Shown piece by piece: positions 48,535-59,900 of a stretch of 64,000 bases of DNA. The notes below the pieces were generated by a model that was not told where the DNA came from, did not search any database, and saw only the letters and a program-made list of their open reading frames with translations. The stretch is from Nectonema munidae. Taxonomy: Eukaryota > Nematomorpha > Nectonematoida > Nectonematidae. Each line of letters starts with the position of its first letter. Position 1 is the stretch's first letter. The stretch lies in NCBI GenBank assembly GCA_030549495.1, contig JAUIRK010000278.1, positions 664,001 through 728,000 on the forward strand, given 5' to 3'. The position numbers and the translations under genes were made by a program.

Positions 48535-48559
48535 TACAACCCCTCATCAACAGTGTTTA

Positions 48560-49208
48560 ATCTAATGGAGGCAGCGACTGTTTATGGTCTCTTTTTTTGT
48601 GTCTGATAAGATTAAGGTTGATACAGACAACCAAAAAAATAACAGTAAGTGATTTAGAATATTTCGACGCTTTTTTACAAGATATGTTAGAGCTGCATTC
48701 TTCACTCTCTGAGGGTGAAAATATTTATGGAACAACTAAAGACAGCGGCATCATCCGTTGGGTCGGTTGGAGTCCATTAACCAACCTTTCAGCTTGTCCT
48801 GCACTTGGACCTTTCGGATCGTTTAAAGACGAAGATTGTGCAACGCATTGGAGAAACTCGTCTACATTCAGCAGGCTTTTACACCTAAAGCAGTTGGAAA
48901 GATTGACTGCCACAGATGTGGCCACTCCAGAAATACAGATCGAGAAACTTCACAACAAGAACATCAAAATCATCACCGACAGCATCCAAAAAAGCAATGT
49001 TAATTGGGTCAAGGGGGGACTGTTAGAATATTTCAATTGGATTACTCAAATAAATTGGATCATAGCTTTCATGGTTGACTCTCTGTTTTCCTTGGATCTT
49101 CTTCTACCGACGTCTCAAGTCAAAAAACAAGCGATCCCTTCAACCCACCTCCACAGAAGAGAGAGAGAATCTACGTGTCCTACTCAACACAAGCAAAAGG
49201 GTTGCTGA
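48560..49208 (+). pseudogene. Endogenous rhabdovirus-like glycoprotein fossil, C-terminal part
   Basis: This open segment runs on from the upstream part in a different frame after a break of a few dozen bases (48532-48559). It holds a CLWSLFL stretch, SDLEYFDAFLQDM, WVGWSPLTNLSACPALGPFG and a hydrophobic segment (WIIAFMVDSLFSLDLLL) that fits a membrane anchor, followed by a short basic tail with RRERES. This is the order expected for the stem, anchor and cytoplasmic tail of a rhabdovirus G protein. No start codon belongs to it; it is the other half of the same fossil gene. Confidence 0.68.
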
Positions 49209-49297
49209 TCACTGATCGGTAGAAAGACTCATCAAATAACATGTCCACTTTCATAGATATTTCCTAGCTTTCTTAATCGCCTTTTGCCTCTTTGTTG

Positions 49298-49307
49298 AAA
49301 AAAAAAA
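49298..49307 (+). other. A10 tract at the glycoprotein/reverse-transcriptase border
   Basis: TTTGTTG followed by ten A lies 90 bases after the glycoprotein stop and directly against the end of the - strand reverse-transcriptase frame (its TGA at 49313-49311). This could be the trace of a polyadenylated viral mRNA used as template for integration. A chance A-run is possible. Confidence 0.5.
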
Positions 49308-50600
49308 TCTTCAGATCAGAGAGATATGGTTTGGTTGATTTGTTTTCATAGGGAAGACTTTGTTGGTATCTTTCCATGCTTTCTTCCATGGTAAATCTTC
49401 CAGGGGTTTTCCTTGTATGATCTTGTATAGTTGGGAAAAAAGTTTGTAATTACCTGGGATTGCTCCCAAGTAATAACTTACTAATCATAGGCATCTTTGG
49501 CTAAGTATGGTTGATGGCCTGTTTTGGAAGGTGTTTGCTGCTAGCAATAACAAGGCATCTTGTACTTTCATCTTTGTCTTGTTTGGAATCTTGATGGTTC
49601 TTTCATCTAGGTGTAGATTGATTCCAAGGTACGTTACTCTTTTGCTGGGATTCCAGCATGATTTTTTCTGGTTTACCGAGATGTTGCATTCTTTGAGAAA
49701 TTTGCTTGTTTCAGTGGCTAATATTAGTCCATCTTGATAACTTTCCGTGAGAAAAAGGATGTCATCGATGTAGACTAATATTAAGCACCTTACTTTGGAT
49801 CTTTGCTTGACGGTAGCCATTAATTTCTTTAATACGTATTGGAGTGCCCCTGGGGCGAATGCGGCACCCATGGGGAATCTTAAACTTATATATTCTTAAA
49901 CAAAAATTCTTTTGTACCTCGTTGGCCAACTTGATGCCATAAAAGGCATTTTTTAAGTCGACTTTAAATGCAAACTTCCATTCTTTACTAATTAAGTGTA
50001 ATTGGTTTGGAGTGGTTAATTTGCATTCTTCTGTTCTGTAGAGTTCTTTGGTGTAACTGAAGTCAGAGATAAATCTTACACCATTATCTTTTTTAGGAAT
50101 AATAAAACATGGAGAGCTAATCTTTGCTTTGCTAACTTGTCTTATTACTTTATTATGAACTAGGTTAGGTATAACGAATTTACATATAGTACTCCTTTGG
50201 TTTACAAGAGTTTGCGCAAAGTTACTGAAGTTTCTGTAATTCGCATTGGAGATTAATATGGGGAAATAACCGTATTTCAACATTTTTCTTGCTTTGACGT
50301 TGGTTAGATTCGGAGGAGCTTACCATAAGGTATTTGAAGCATCAAAAGTAACCTTTGTGTTGAATGTTCCTTCAAAAAATGTAACCTTGTGTTGAATGTT
50401 TTCTTGAAGTGAAGCTTATAGGTGATATCCAATCCAAATCATCTTGGATGTCATTTTGAGAGTTGTTCTCTTGTGACTCATAGTCTGAGCCTTTTTCTTT
50501 GTCTTCGGCCTCCCCACTTTCCTCCGGAGGAGATTCGACGGGGGTATCAAAACTAAGTACCTCGGAGAAGATGTTTCTCCACGTTTTGGGATCAAATAAC
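49308..50600 (-). pseudogene. DIRS-like retroelement fragment with reverse transcriptase
   Basis: On the - strand, from about 50600 to 50416, an open acidic stretch (ESPPEESGEAEDKEKGSD) resembles the end of a gag-like or linker region. Broken frames lead to the enzyme at 50283-49762: SPCFIIPKKDNGVRFISDFS, FAFKVDLKNAFYGIKL and NFCLRIYKFKIP. A single-base insertion in a C-run near 49866-49870 shifts the frame into PMGAAFAPGALQYVLKKL, then LILVYIDDILFL (catalytic YIDD), then NQKKSCWNPSKRVTYLGINL. The last block, with LG and a following hydrophilic linker, resembles DIRS-type enzymes more than LINEs or BEL; Ty3-like is the alternative. RNase H, integrase or recombinase, and terminal repeats are absent. 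It lies between the glycoprotein fossil and the right arm of the hAT element. Confidence 0.7.
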
Positions 50601-51260
50601 TTTCAATACTTTTCAATATTCTCACATATGATAGGTTGCTACAGTGGATTTATTAGTTTTCTGAAAAAGGATGTACCTGATGTTCCCATGTTTCATTGCG
50701 TACCTCATAAAGAATATTTTGAACCAAAAACGTAAGCGGTTTTCTGAATATTGTTATAAAAGGAATAAAAACGTATGCTCTCAATACGAGACTGCTTCGA
50801 AAGTTGGCGCGGATAATGGTGAATACTTTGAACGTTTGTTACTACATACAAAAGTGTGATGCCTGGCCAAGGGCAAATGCTTAAAACGTTTTTTTCTTCA
50901 CTTTTTGATTCCGTTGAGGAGTTTTTCACAGCATCAATTCGTTCTTTTGTAATAGCTCATTTGTCAGACTTATTCAAAAAAATAATTGAAATAAATTTGC
51001 AATATCAAGGGGAGATGTCAATCTTATCAAAATCAGCAATACCTACTTTTTTTAGCCAAGTTAGAACCATTTAAAAGAAACTTTTGAGAAGAACATCAAA
51101 AGAAGTTTTATCGGAAAGTGATATAGAAGATAGCTGTGCACACACTTGGATGAATTGGATAAAGAGTTGTCTGCTAGATTTCACGACGTTATGGTGTTAA
51201 AAATACTAGAATGGATAGGCAATCCACTTTTAGATGTCGATTGCGGGGAAAGGGAGCGAT
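50600..51260 (+). pseudogene. ZBED5-like hAT transposase, C-terminal remnant
   Basis: It resumes the hAT reading with CYSGFISFLKKDVPDVPMFH plus CVPHKEYF (catalytic-region HC.xH block), TYALNTRLLRKLARI, SVEEFFTASIRSFVIAHLSD followed by LFKKIIEINLQYQGEMSIL, and SAIPTFFSQV. Frames are shifted at least three times. The family order fits the N-terminal remnant at 47.1-47.6 kb, with about 80 residues missing at the point of insertion. Confidence 0.75.
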
Positions 51261-51611
51261 AGAGGAACAACCAATCTCCTCCATTCAAAAATCATTTTGA
51301 GCTGAAAGCATAGTTTTAAAAAGCATACGAAGATTTTTGGCTACAGAAAAAGTAAATAGCCCTTTCAGCGTTGTACTACAGCATTTTTCAATGCGAATAA
51401 GGAAACGACAAGGATATTGAAGAATATTTAATTTAGATCAAATTGAACTTTTAAACCTATTAACTATTTCCGTTGATAATAATCTGTTAAAATTTAGCTT
51501 TTATTATTTCTAAATTTTAAATATACCGTTTTTATGGATAATAATAAAAAGATTGTTTGTGTTAATTAGGAGAGGGTTGAACCAAAAAGCTTGAGAACCA
51601 CTGGTTTAAAC

Positions 51612-54300
51612 GAGTATCTCTTATTTTTTATTCAAAAATCATAAGGAGAAAATATTTGCTCCCTTAAAATTTCTGTCTTTTATCAGAAATTGATAAAAAA
51701 AATTCATTGAGATTTTTGACTTATGCTAACATTTTTTATATTAAAAATTTACAGGCTAAAACCTTGTCAGAATGATGAACAATTATGTCTTAAAATTTTA
51801 AAAACATTTTAAATTTAATACGCTTTAAGATTAAATATAAATAAAGGCTAATTCAGTTTACATTTTTAGTCAAAAACTTAGAAACGTTTCGTTGCGTTTA
51901 AAGAATGGACTTTATTCACTTTTGATCGCTCTGGAATTTAGTAATATATTAATTTTCTACAATAGAATTTAAAAAAATTCTAACTCAATTTATTCAGGAA
52001 AGAAAAGCCGATTACTTCCTGAATAGCCAATATTTGAGTCCTTCAGATAAAGGATAAGCAGCTTTCCAGTAACTACAAAATATAAATATTCAGCTTTCAA
52101 CACATAGCTCTCAATCTAAAAAAGTAAGTTTTCCTGATAATTTTTCTGTAAAAAAATTAAAAAAAATTTATTCTAAAAAGACATTTGTAGGATTTTAATG
52201 TTTAACACAAAATGAAAGAAAATATTTTACTCTTAAAACAATGCCAAAAATTAAATAAAAGAAGTATTGTTGATAGAGAAATTAATTATTCACAAATAAG
52301 CATATATTTATCGTTATGTTTTCACCTGTCAAGAGATAAATAAAAAACGTATTAAGAGAGAGAAGGAAAGACAACACGCTAAAAAATAATTTCGCATCTA
52401 GAAAACACTCAACATCTTGATTGGAGTAAATGTGAAATCATCATCCATGCCATCATCACAGAGCAAATACGAATCCGTAGATAATCAAATTTAAAAAATA
52501 AAATGAAGAATTCTTTAAGGTAAGTTTAATAGAAAGTGGACATCTTTACAAAGGTGTTTGTTTGTGTAGAGAGGATTTTAATTGAATTTTGTAAAATAAA
52601 AAGGCAAAAAAGAGATAAATTTTCTTGTCAATTTCCTTAAGGTCCTGTAAAAATTGAGATATATTTTGTATTATTAAAGTTAAAAAACTAAAAATTCATT
52701 TAACATTTAACTAAGAGGAAAAAAACAAAATTAATTATAAGATTTAAAAAAAACTTTATAATGCCGTCTAAACACAATATGAGATCGGCCACTAAAAAAA
52801 GATTATATTTCAGGCCAAAATGAAATTCCTTATATAGAGTTTTGAATGTTAGGGTATTGAAGAACTTGACTCTATATTTTCTAATCTTCAATCTGGATAT
52901 TTTTTACGCTAATTTAAATAACTATAAAATTCAAGCGCGAGAAAAATCAGCAGCTTTTTAAAAAGTAATACGCAATACTTCAAAACCTAAATTCTCTTCA
53001 TAAAAAAATTAAGAAGGCACCACGTTTATGAATTTTACAGGGAACGTAGCAAGCAAGCAAGAATTAGATATGCAAATTCGACAAAGACTCCAATTCCTCT
53101 TGCCCTTCCTTTCTTAATTAATTCTATTACTCAAATTCTTTTCAAGATGTTTTGATGGAAAGGGAACTTTTATATAACTTTCAGATTATTATCAATAATT
53201 CTTGTCAAAGTAAAATAAAAGGATGCACGAATTCATTTTGCCGGTCCATACTAACCCGTTATTTTTTTTAACAAATCCTGACCTCCAATATCCGGGTGTC
53301 CATTTCAGATAAGAAATCTAGTGGACCTTAATTCAATAATATTGACATAAAAGAAGCATAACGGCAAAAAAAGATTAAAATCCAAATATGATGCTAATGA
53401 AGTGTTTATGTTGCTTAAGAGAAAGAGTATAATGTTAAAGATTTTCAACTATAAAATTTGAAAACCTCAATCAATAGAAAATTGCAAAGGAATGTCTATT
53501 CTTGTTTTTGATACAGGAGTATAGATACCTTTTGTATAAATGGAAAACAGTATTTAGTAAGAGGTGCAAATAGTTCACGATAAGCTCTAAATTCTCTACT
53601 TTTAGCTGGAAAAGTTTAAATGAGCCTGAATTTAGTAAGAAAGAATGCAATTAAGTTGGTTTTAAGGATCTACCTTAAACGATTATAATTATATCTCACA
53701 AACTTTTCATAATTTATTTTTAATATTTAGATTTTTTAAATAAATGTGGCTTTAAATAATATTAGTTAAAAAAAATTAAGAGGCAAATTTATGATAATTT
53801 AATTTTTATTAAAATAATTTAAGCAGAAATTTATTTTAGAAAGCTAGTTAAGTTAAATAACTACTTTTTGATACAGTGTTTAAAAGAAGCAAAAAATGGT
53901 TGATTTGATAACGATTAACCAGGAGAGGTTTAAGAGTGAGAAAGTAAAATATACTCTATATTCCTTTGTTAAAAGTAATCATTAACTTGAAGAAAGATAT
54001 TAAAAAACAAAAGTATAACACTTTTATCAATTTAAAGATTTCTAGATAAAAATTCCACCAGAATGAGTGTAAGGGTGTTGGATTTGAGGAAAGTTTGATG
54101 CTTTCAAACACATTTTTTTCCTAGAAATTCCAACATTTAAATGAAGGTATACACAACTCTAGACCCAGGTATGCATTTTGGTAGGTTCACTAAATGTATG
54201 TCAGTTTTATAACAATACGTGAAAATGTAAATAAAAAAGGGGTGTTAAAATATCGAATTTAGAAAGAATCTCTGGAAAGACTTAGATAAGCGAAAGAGTA
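51612..54300. other. Intergenic, nothing recognised
   Basis: AT-rich DNA with no recognisable coding blocks or inverted ends. It could hold 3' untranslated sequence or terminal exons of the - strand gene to the right. Confidence 0.35.
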
Positions 54301-54325
54301 GTTAGCAGCCTTAGTTTCATATGTT

Positions 54326-54533
54326 TCAGGTAATAACTTTGAATTTATTCTTCTTCTTCTTCATTTGATTCCAGCAAAGTTTTATTTTTCTATCCAAATG
54401 TATTCCAATACCAAATTTAGTATTTATTGAATTATATTCATTTATTTTCTCCTTCCAAAATGTTTCATTAACTTTTTGCCCTATCTTTTGCTTAGTAGCG
54501 GGTAAAATATCCGACTCCAACTCCAAATCCTAA
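54326..54533 (-). CDS. Orphan Myb/SANT-like domain exon or fragment
   Basis: On the - strand, an open stretch after a good acceptor (CAAATTTTTTAG|GATTTG at about 54534) encodes KIGQKVNETFWKEKINEYN, then IHLDRKIKLCWNQMKKKK, then a TGA. The spacing of F/W, W and basic residues fits the Myb/SANT-like DNA-binding domain found in MSANTD/NAIF1-type proteins and in Harbinger-type transposon proteins. No other exon of the same gene was found. It may be a transposon fragment. A different frame from the same acceptor would run only 12 codons. Confidence 0.4.
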
Positions 54534-56924
54534 AAAATTTGAAAATACTCTGGCTTCTGACTAAAGAAGTGACATGCATATTCTTATATCTTTTTATAAT
54601 ATAGTTACAATTCCGATCCGTAATCTTTATTAGATATTCCTTTAAAATCTCAGCGAGGCATCCGAATTTAACTTATAATCGTTTCTTTTCCACCCCAATT
54701 AATTATATACATTCTCCATATAACGAAAATGAACATATATAATCTTTCACTTTTAAATGAGTGGCTCTGAGCTGTTCAAATTTTGTCATATCAATGTCAC
54801 AGTCATGATATTTAAATCAAACAACTGCATATAAATATTTTAATATGGCTATCTTATTCACTCTGCATAATGGAGGTATTAGATACATCTATTATAATAG
54901 ATGGTAGTTTAGTAAATGGATGATTATAGTTGGTGTACAGAAGGAATTTTCATGTTTGAAAGATATTTTATCTTTCGCAAATTTTTTCTTCGAAACTTTA
55001 GAATATAAGGATAATAAAGAAAATAGAGTTAAAATTTTTATTTTATTTATGTAAGCTCTTTTACACATATAGCATTTCAAACTTCACTACACACAATAAT
55101 CTCGCAATCATTATATTATTTATTTATAGTGCCATTTAGGTAAATCATACTTTTCATATTTAGATTCTTGAAGACGTAAAGTCACAAATTGTAATAAAGA
55201 TTTAAATCCTGAAAAGTCAAGCAAATCTTATTTTCCTTATCATCTTCCTCACATCAATTGTTTGGAATATAAAGTAATATAACCTCATTGAGAGAAATTC
55301 AAATATATATACTTTTGGATAGGGTCGGTGAAAATGTAGGAAAAATTTCAAACTGTAAAATAAATACAAAAAAGTATTAACTTGGATTTCTCATATTACA
55401 CATCGGGTCTTAATATGTGGGTTTTTGGATAACTTTACAGTTAGAGTATCTTTATAAAAAGAACTAAATTTTAATTTATATACATGCTTCTTTAGTATCA
55501 TATATCAATATGTTCTTTTCTGAATTAACCTAGAAAAATCATTCGTACTATTACTTCTACATTATATTTAGCCCATTTGATATAAAAATACTTCAACTTC
55601 AAATGAAGATCTAACCGATTCACCATAAAGCATAACTTTCAAAAAAATAAAGCTGGTTACAGTAAAATTGCAGTTCTGGAGCTGGACACATGCAGTCTCA
55701 AATATTAATCCATGAAATAACTATTTTATGTTGCATCTGAAAACGGACATCATATAAATTCCCTGCCACTTCAAGAGGGTTGTAGAGAAACCTTTAATGT
55801 GTAAATATAACAGACAGTATGCTATATTATCAACATTATGAAAAGCAATCTTTGATCAAAAAAAAGGAAAAATAGATGACTTTAATATTTTTACATCCAA
55901 CTGGCTAAAAAAATTTATTATAATAGACTCTCATTTGCAAAAACGCGTTTTTAATTCGATGCAAATTTTAATGGATTAGTTGAAATAATAAATAAATAGA
56001 TTCAGCACCGCCGAAATTGCTTCTCAAAATGGACTTTAATTTGCAATCCATTTAGCTTTGAGTGATTTCATGATGTTTGGATTTTGGTGTAATTTTTGCT
56101 TTGCTTTCACCCAGTTTGGTTTAAGTTAGTTTCGCATGCGTAGAAACTAAAGATGAATGTCTTGATTGTGAATGTATCACATTATTTTTTAGAAGTTAAC
56201 TGAGATAACCGATTTTGTTAATGAACATTTACAAGGCTCGTAAAAATATCCAATTTTTGAAACTTATTATTTTATATTTAGTGTTATGTAAAGCATATTT
56301 TATGCATGAATCAAAGATCGGGGTAAAATATAAGATACATGATTAAAAGAACAAATATATATTTTATGTTGGAACAAAATATTATCGTATTTGCGTTTTA
56401 AAAGAATTTTCTTCTTCCAAGACGTCTGTCCTCTAATTATCAAATATTAACATATAAAATTTTTCTTATTTTTGTTCCCTAGTGCCCCCCCCCCCGCACA
56501 TGAATGTGGCGCTTAATTTCAATATACAACGAAACAGAATACTTAATTTGTTAAAATATATTCTAATTACCGTCATGAATTTTTGTTTTGGGGGCAAAAA
56601 ATTTAGAGTCCTTTTAGCTAAGTCACCAAACAAAGTGGTATACTTATCTATTTGAAAAAAATTAGGAAATTATATTTTTATAATTTTGCAATTATAATTT
56701 TATTTAAACACTAATTCTAACACGCATCTAATCTTTCGAAGGATATTCTTTTTAGACACTTTTATTCAAACACTAATTGTAACAAGAATAATGGATAAGA
56801 ATCGAGCCGAAAAAAATGTTATAACCCAAAATTTGAGAAACAGGGTTCAAGGTAGCAATGAAAGTAATCAATATTTGTTTGGAAGGCATTACACAGCTTT
56901 TCAAAATATTAAAAATAAAAATAC
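54534..56924. other. Probable 3' part of the Met/Pro-rich gene, exons not located
   Basis: The last exon I can place on the - strand ends in phase 1 at 56925, so further coding exons and the stop should lie to the left. I could not identify any by composition or splice sites. A C11 run lies at about 56485-56495. Confidence 0.35.
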
Positions 56925-56974
56925 TTGGCCCAGGACCCATTCCTCCTCTTTGGGGTTTTCCTCCCATCATTCGC
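56925..56974 (-). CDS. Gly/Pro/Met-rich small exon J
   Basis: Acceptor GCTCTTTTTAG|GCGAAT completes the Met codon. It encodes RMMGGKPQRGGMGPGP. The proposed donor CCAA|GTATTT is weak. If it is not used, the frame would stay open for 50 more codons of unrelated hydrophobic sequence before a stop at 56773. Confidence 0.6.
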
Positions 56975-59900
56975 CTAAAAAGAGCAAAAAGGGATTTTAT
57001 GCGTGGATCTTTTAGCACAAAAATTGAAAAAATACATTTGCATCATTCTCATCTGTGCCATTCTGTTCATGTTAAATCTTTGCTGTAAAAAAAGAAAAAA
57101 TATGTAATAATAGATTAGATAGAATAAAAACAAAATTTCTCATGAATCTACTCAGGCAACATTTTTAAAATTCCTAGCTGCTTACGTTAGCATATGAGAA
57201 TTTGTTATTCAAAATTGACACTGCATTTGGCAAACAGAAATTAATTAAAATTATATTATTAATTTAAATTTTGCCACTCTTTTGAAATAAATTTTTTTTT
57301 GTCATTTTGTCACTCTTTTGAGATGCTTCTGTTTTTATATAAATAAACAAAACTCTCATCAGAATAGACATGCGATTTTGTAGTGATGATCAATGAGGAA
57401 AAAACATACCTGCATCATCATGCGTTGCTGTTGCATGAAGTTAGGGTGCATCATTCTCATTCTTGGATCAAAAGGAGGCATGGGTCCACCTTCAAATCTG
57501 GCCTTTTTATTGTTCATCATCATTCTCATGGTATTGGGAGGGAGTTGGGGGTTAAATGGCATGCGTTGTTGATTTCTTTGAAAATCTTGTGGGGAAAAAT
57601 TTTCTTCTTCTAAAATTTTATGTTAACATAACAAACTTGCATCATCTTATCAATTATTATTCTATATTAAAAACCCTTAAAGATAAGGAATAATCAGATA
57701 TCTAACGTAAACAAAGGGTAGATCATATACTTATTTTCGAATCTCAAATACAAATAGTCTAGTTACCAAATTTTGAAATGCAATATAAATACTTCTATCA
57801 AAATCTAAAAAAAATCTTGTTTATTCCTGTTATCTAAAACAAATAGTTTAGAAACATTATATGTTATACACAACAAAAGATTAGAAGTCGGTAATTGTTT
57901 TACAAATTGTATGTTAATCAAACGATCAAAAACCGTGTTTTACAGTTCAATTGTCGAAATATAAAAAATGCACAATGATATTAAAATAAAAGAACAAAAA
58001 CTTGAAAAATTAATTTTAAGGTTTGTATAAAGTAATCTAACGTTCGTCGTAAAGGATTTTTACCCATGAACACAAAATATGAAAAAGTTAAAATAAAACA
58101 TGAAAAAGTATTTAAGTTAAAAAACCTTTCGATTTTTCAAAGCTGTTCTCCTCCAACTCTCGTTCAATTTCAGCTGTTTCTTCAGGTGGAAGTAAGCTTA
58201 CGGGAGCAACTTCTTCTGCTTTAGCATTTTTCTCACTAGCAGCTTCAGCGTTACGTGAATTGTGAGATGTGTCGTTATTATCTTCTACTGCTTTCTCGCG
58301 TTCTTTTTCTCTATTATCTCTATTTTCTCTACCTTCTCTGTTCTCTCTATTTTCTCTTTAAAATATAAAATTATTTCACGAATTTTAAAAAAAAATTGTA
58401 TTCATGAATTTAACATTTATGAATTCTTCATCAAAATGATGAAATTATCAACATACTTCAATAACAACTATTGAAGGAAAGTTATTAAATGTACAATTAT
58501 ATAATAGGTTATATCACAATGATATAGCGGTTGTATTTCATTCGAAACATCTTGTTTTTGTGATAAATACAAATACCTAAGTTCATCCACTTTATTTCCA
58601 CTAAATCTATTATTTTGATTTAGAAAAACAAAAAGAGAAAATTTTCTAATAGTCAGTATAGAGATTTTTAATGATGTCTTAATGGCTATTTAAGCCCAAA
58701 ATACATTAAGTGAAAATATAGTATAGTTCTGCTATAATAAACATTCTAAAGAAAAAGTTATTCCTGATATCGTATTAATTTATTATGACTTTTTAAAGGA
58801 AAAAGTTATAAGTTGAGTTCTCTATACTGGTTCACGGGCAATTTCGTTGCTATAAGGGAATATTATATGAAGAAAATTAAAAAAAAATGATGGCAGGAAT
58901 ATTGTTAAGAGAGATTTATATTAAAATTTCAAGGAAGGAGAAAATTTAAAAATAAAGTATAGGATCTAGACCGGGCTTCCTCACCCATGCGCAAATCACT
59001 TTTTTCCAGTGGAAAATGGAATTTAGGTTGCTAATTTATATTCAATAAGTAGTTCAGCATTCTACAAGCAAATATTCATATATTTTTAGTGAAGATTTCG
59101 TTCAAAGTTACATTTTCCTAGTCATAAATCAAAATAAAAGAATGGGCCGTAAATCGGACTTCATAAGATTTAACAATTGTAATATGGAATTTGTAGAAGA
59201 AAATTTTTAAAGAAATTTCTACCTCATAGTGAGCGACTTAAACAAAAGGGACGAGAAACCCGGATTTATCGTTATTAATCATGGCGATTATTTACCTATC
59301 GTATGAACGATCTCCTCCTGAACGTCGGAAAGAGCGATCTTTATCATGAGATCTTTCACTGCCTTGAGACCTGTATGAATCATTCGGATTTGAATCGTTG
59401 TATCTCCTTCTACTACTATATGAATAATCACCTCTATCGCCATATCCACTTTTACGTTGTTTATCTAAAATAGTAAAAATACACTTCATGAAAATTATTT
59501 TTTGGCTATACTAGAGATATTGTTGAATGAAAATGCTTACTCGCATCACTACTTACATGTTAACCGATAAGCGGCATACACATGAAATGGATATTATTCA
59601 ATGATTTTTTGTCTAGGTGAAATATAATCTTAAAAAATTTAAAAACCATCTTAACCCATTTACGACCAATGTTCCTATTTTGGATCATAAGTAATTTCAT
59701 CTTCGTCTGCTTTTTTCAATGACTTTGAATATAAATCGTCTGCGTTTTTTTTAGATATCGTCTGCTTTGCTTGGTCTTAAATGGGTTAATTTTGACTGGA
59801 TGTAGATGTAAGTACTATATTATTTATATAAACTTTTAAAATTTTTATTATTTTTAGTTTACGTAATGCAAGAAAAATCGAATTAGCAAAACTTTGTTTT

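Larger units (their letters stand above)
46732..51611. mobile_element. ZBED5-like hAT element with 8-bp duplication, interrupted by a viral/retroelement cassette
   Basis: The element at 46740-51603 (4864 bp) has ends CAGTGTTTCTCAAG and, inverted, CAGTGGTTCTCAAG. It is flanked by GTTTAGAC (46732-46739) and GTTTAAAC (51604-51611), an 8-bp duplication with one change. Both arms carry pieces of a ZBED5-like transposase in + orientation (about 47100-47620 and 50600-51250). The middle, about 47680-50590, is foreign: a rhabdovirus-like glycoprotein fossil (+) and a reverse-transcriptase fragment (-). Confidence 0.85.

Noticed and set aside
49507..49737. 76-aa + strand open frame
   Set aside because: It is antisense to the reverse-transcriptase YIDD region and has no family features.
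49308..50600. Glycoprotein and reverse transcriptase as one retrovirus-like element with env
   Set aside because: The two are on opposite strands and no terminal repeats flank the pair, so I treat them as separate origins joined at integration, pending comparison with other copies.
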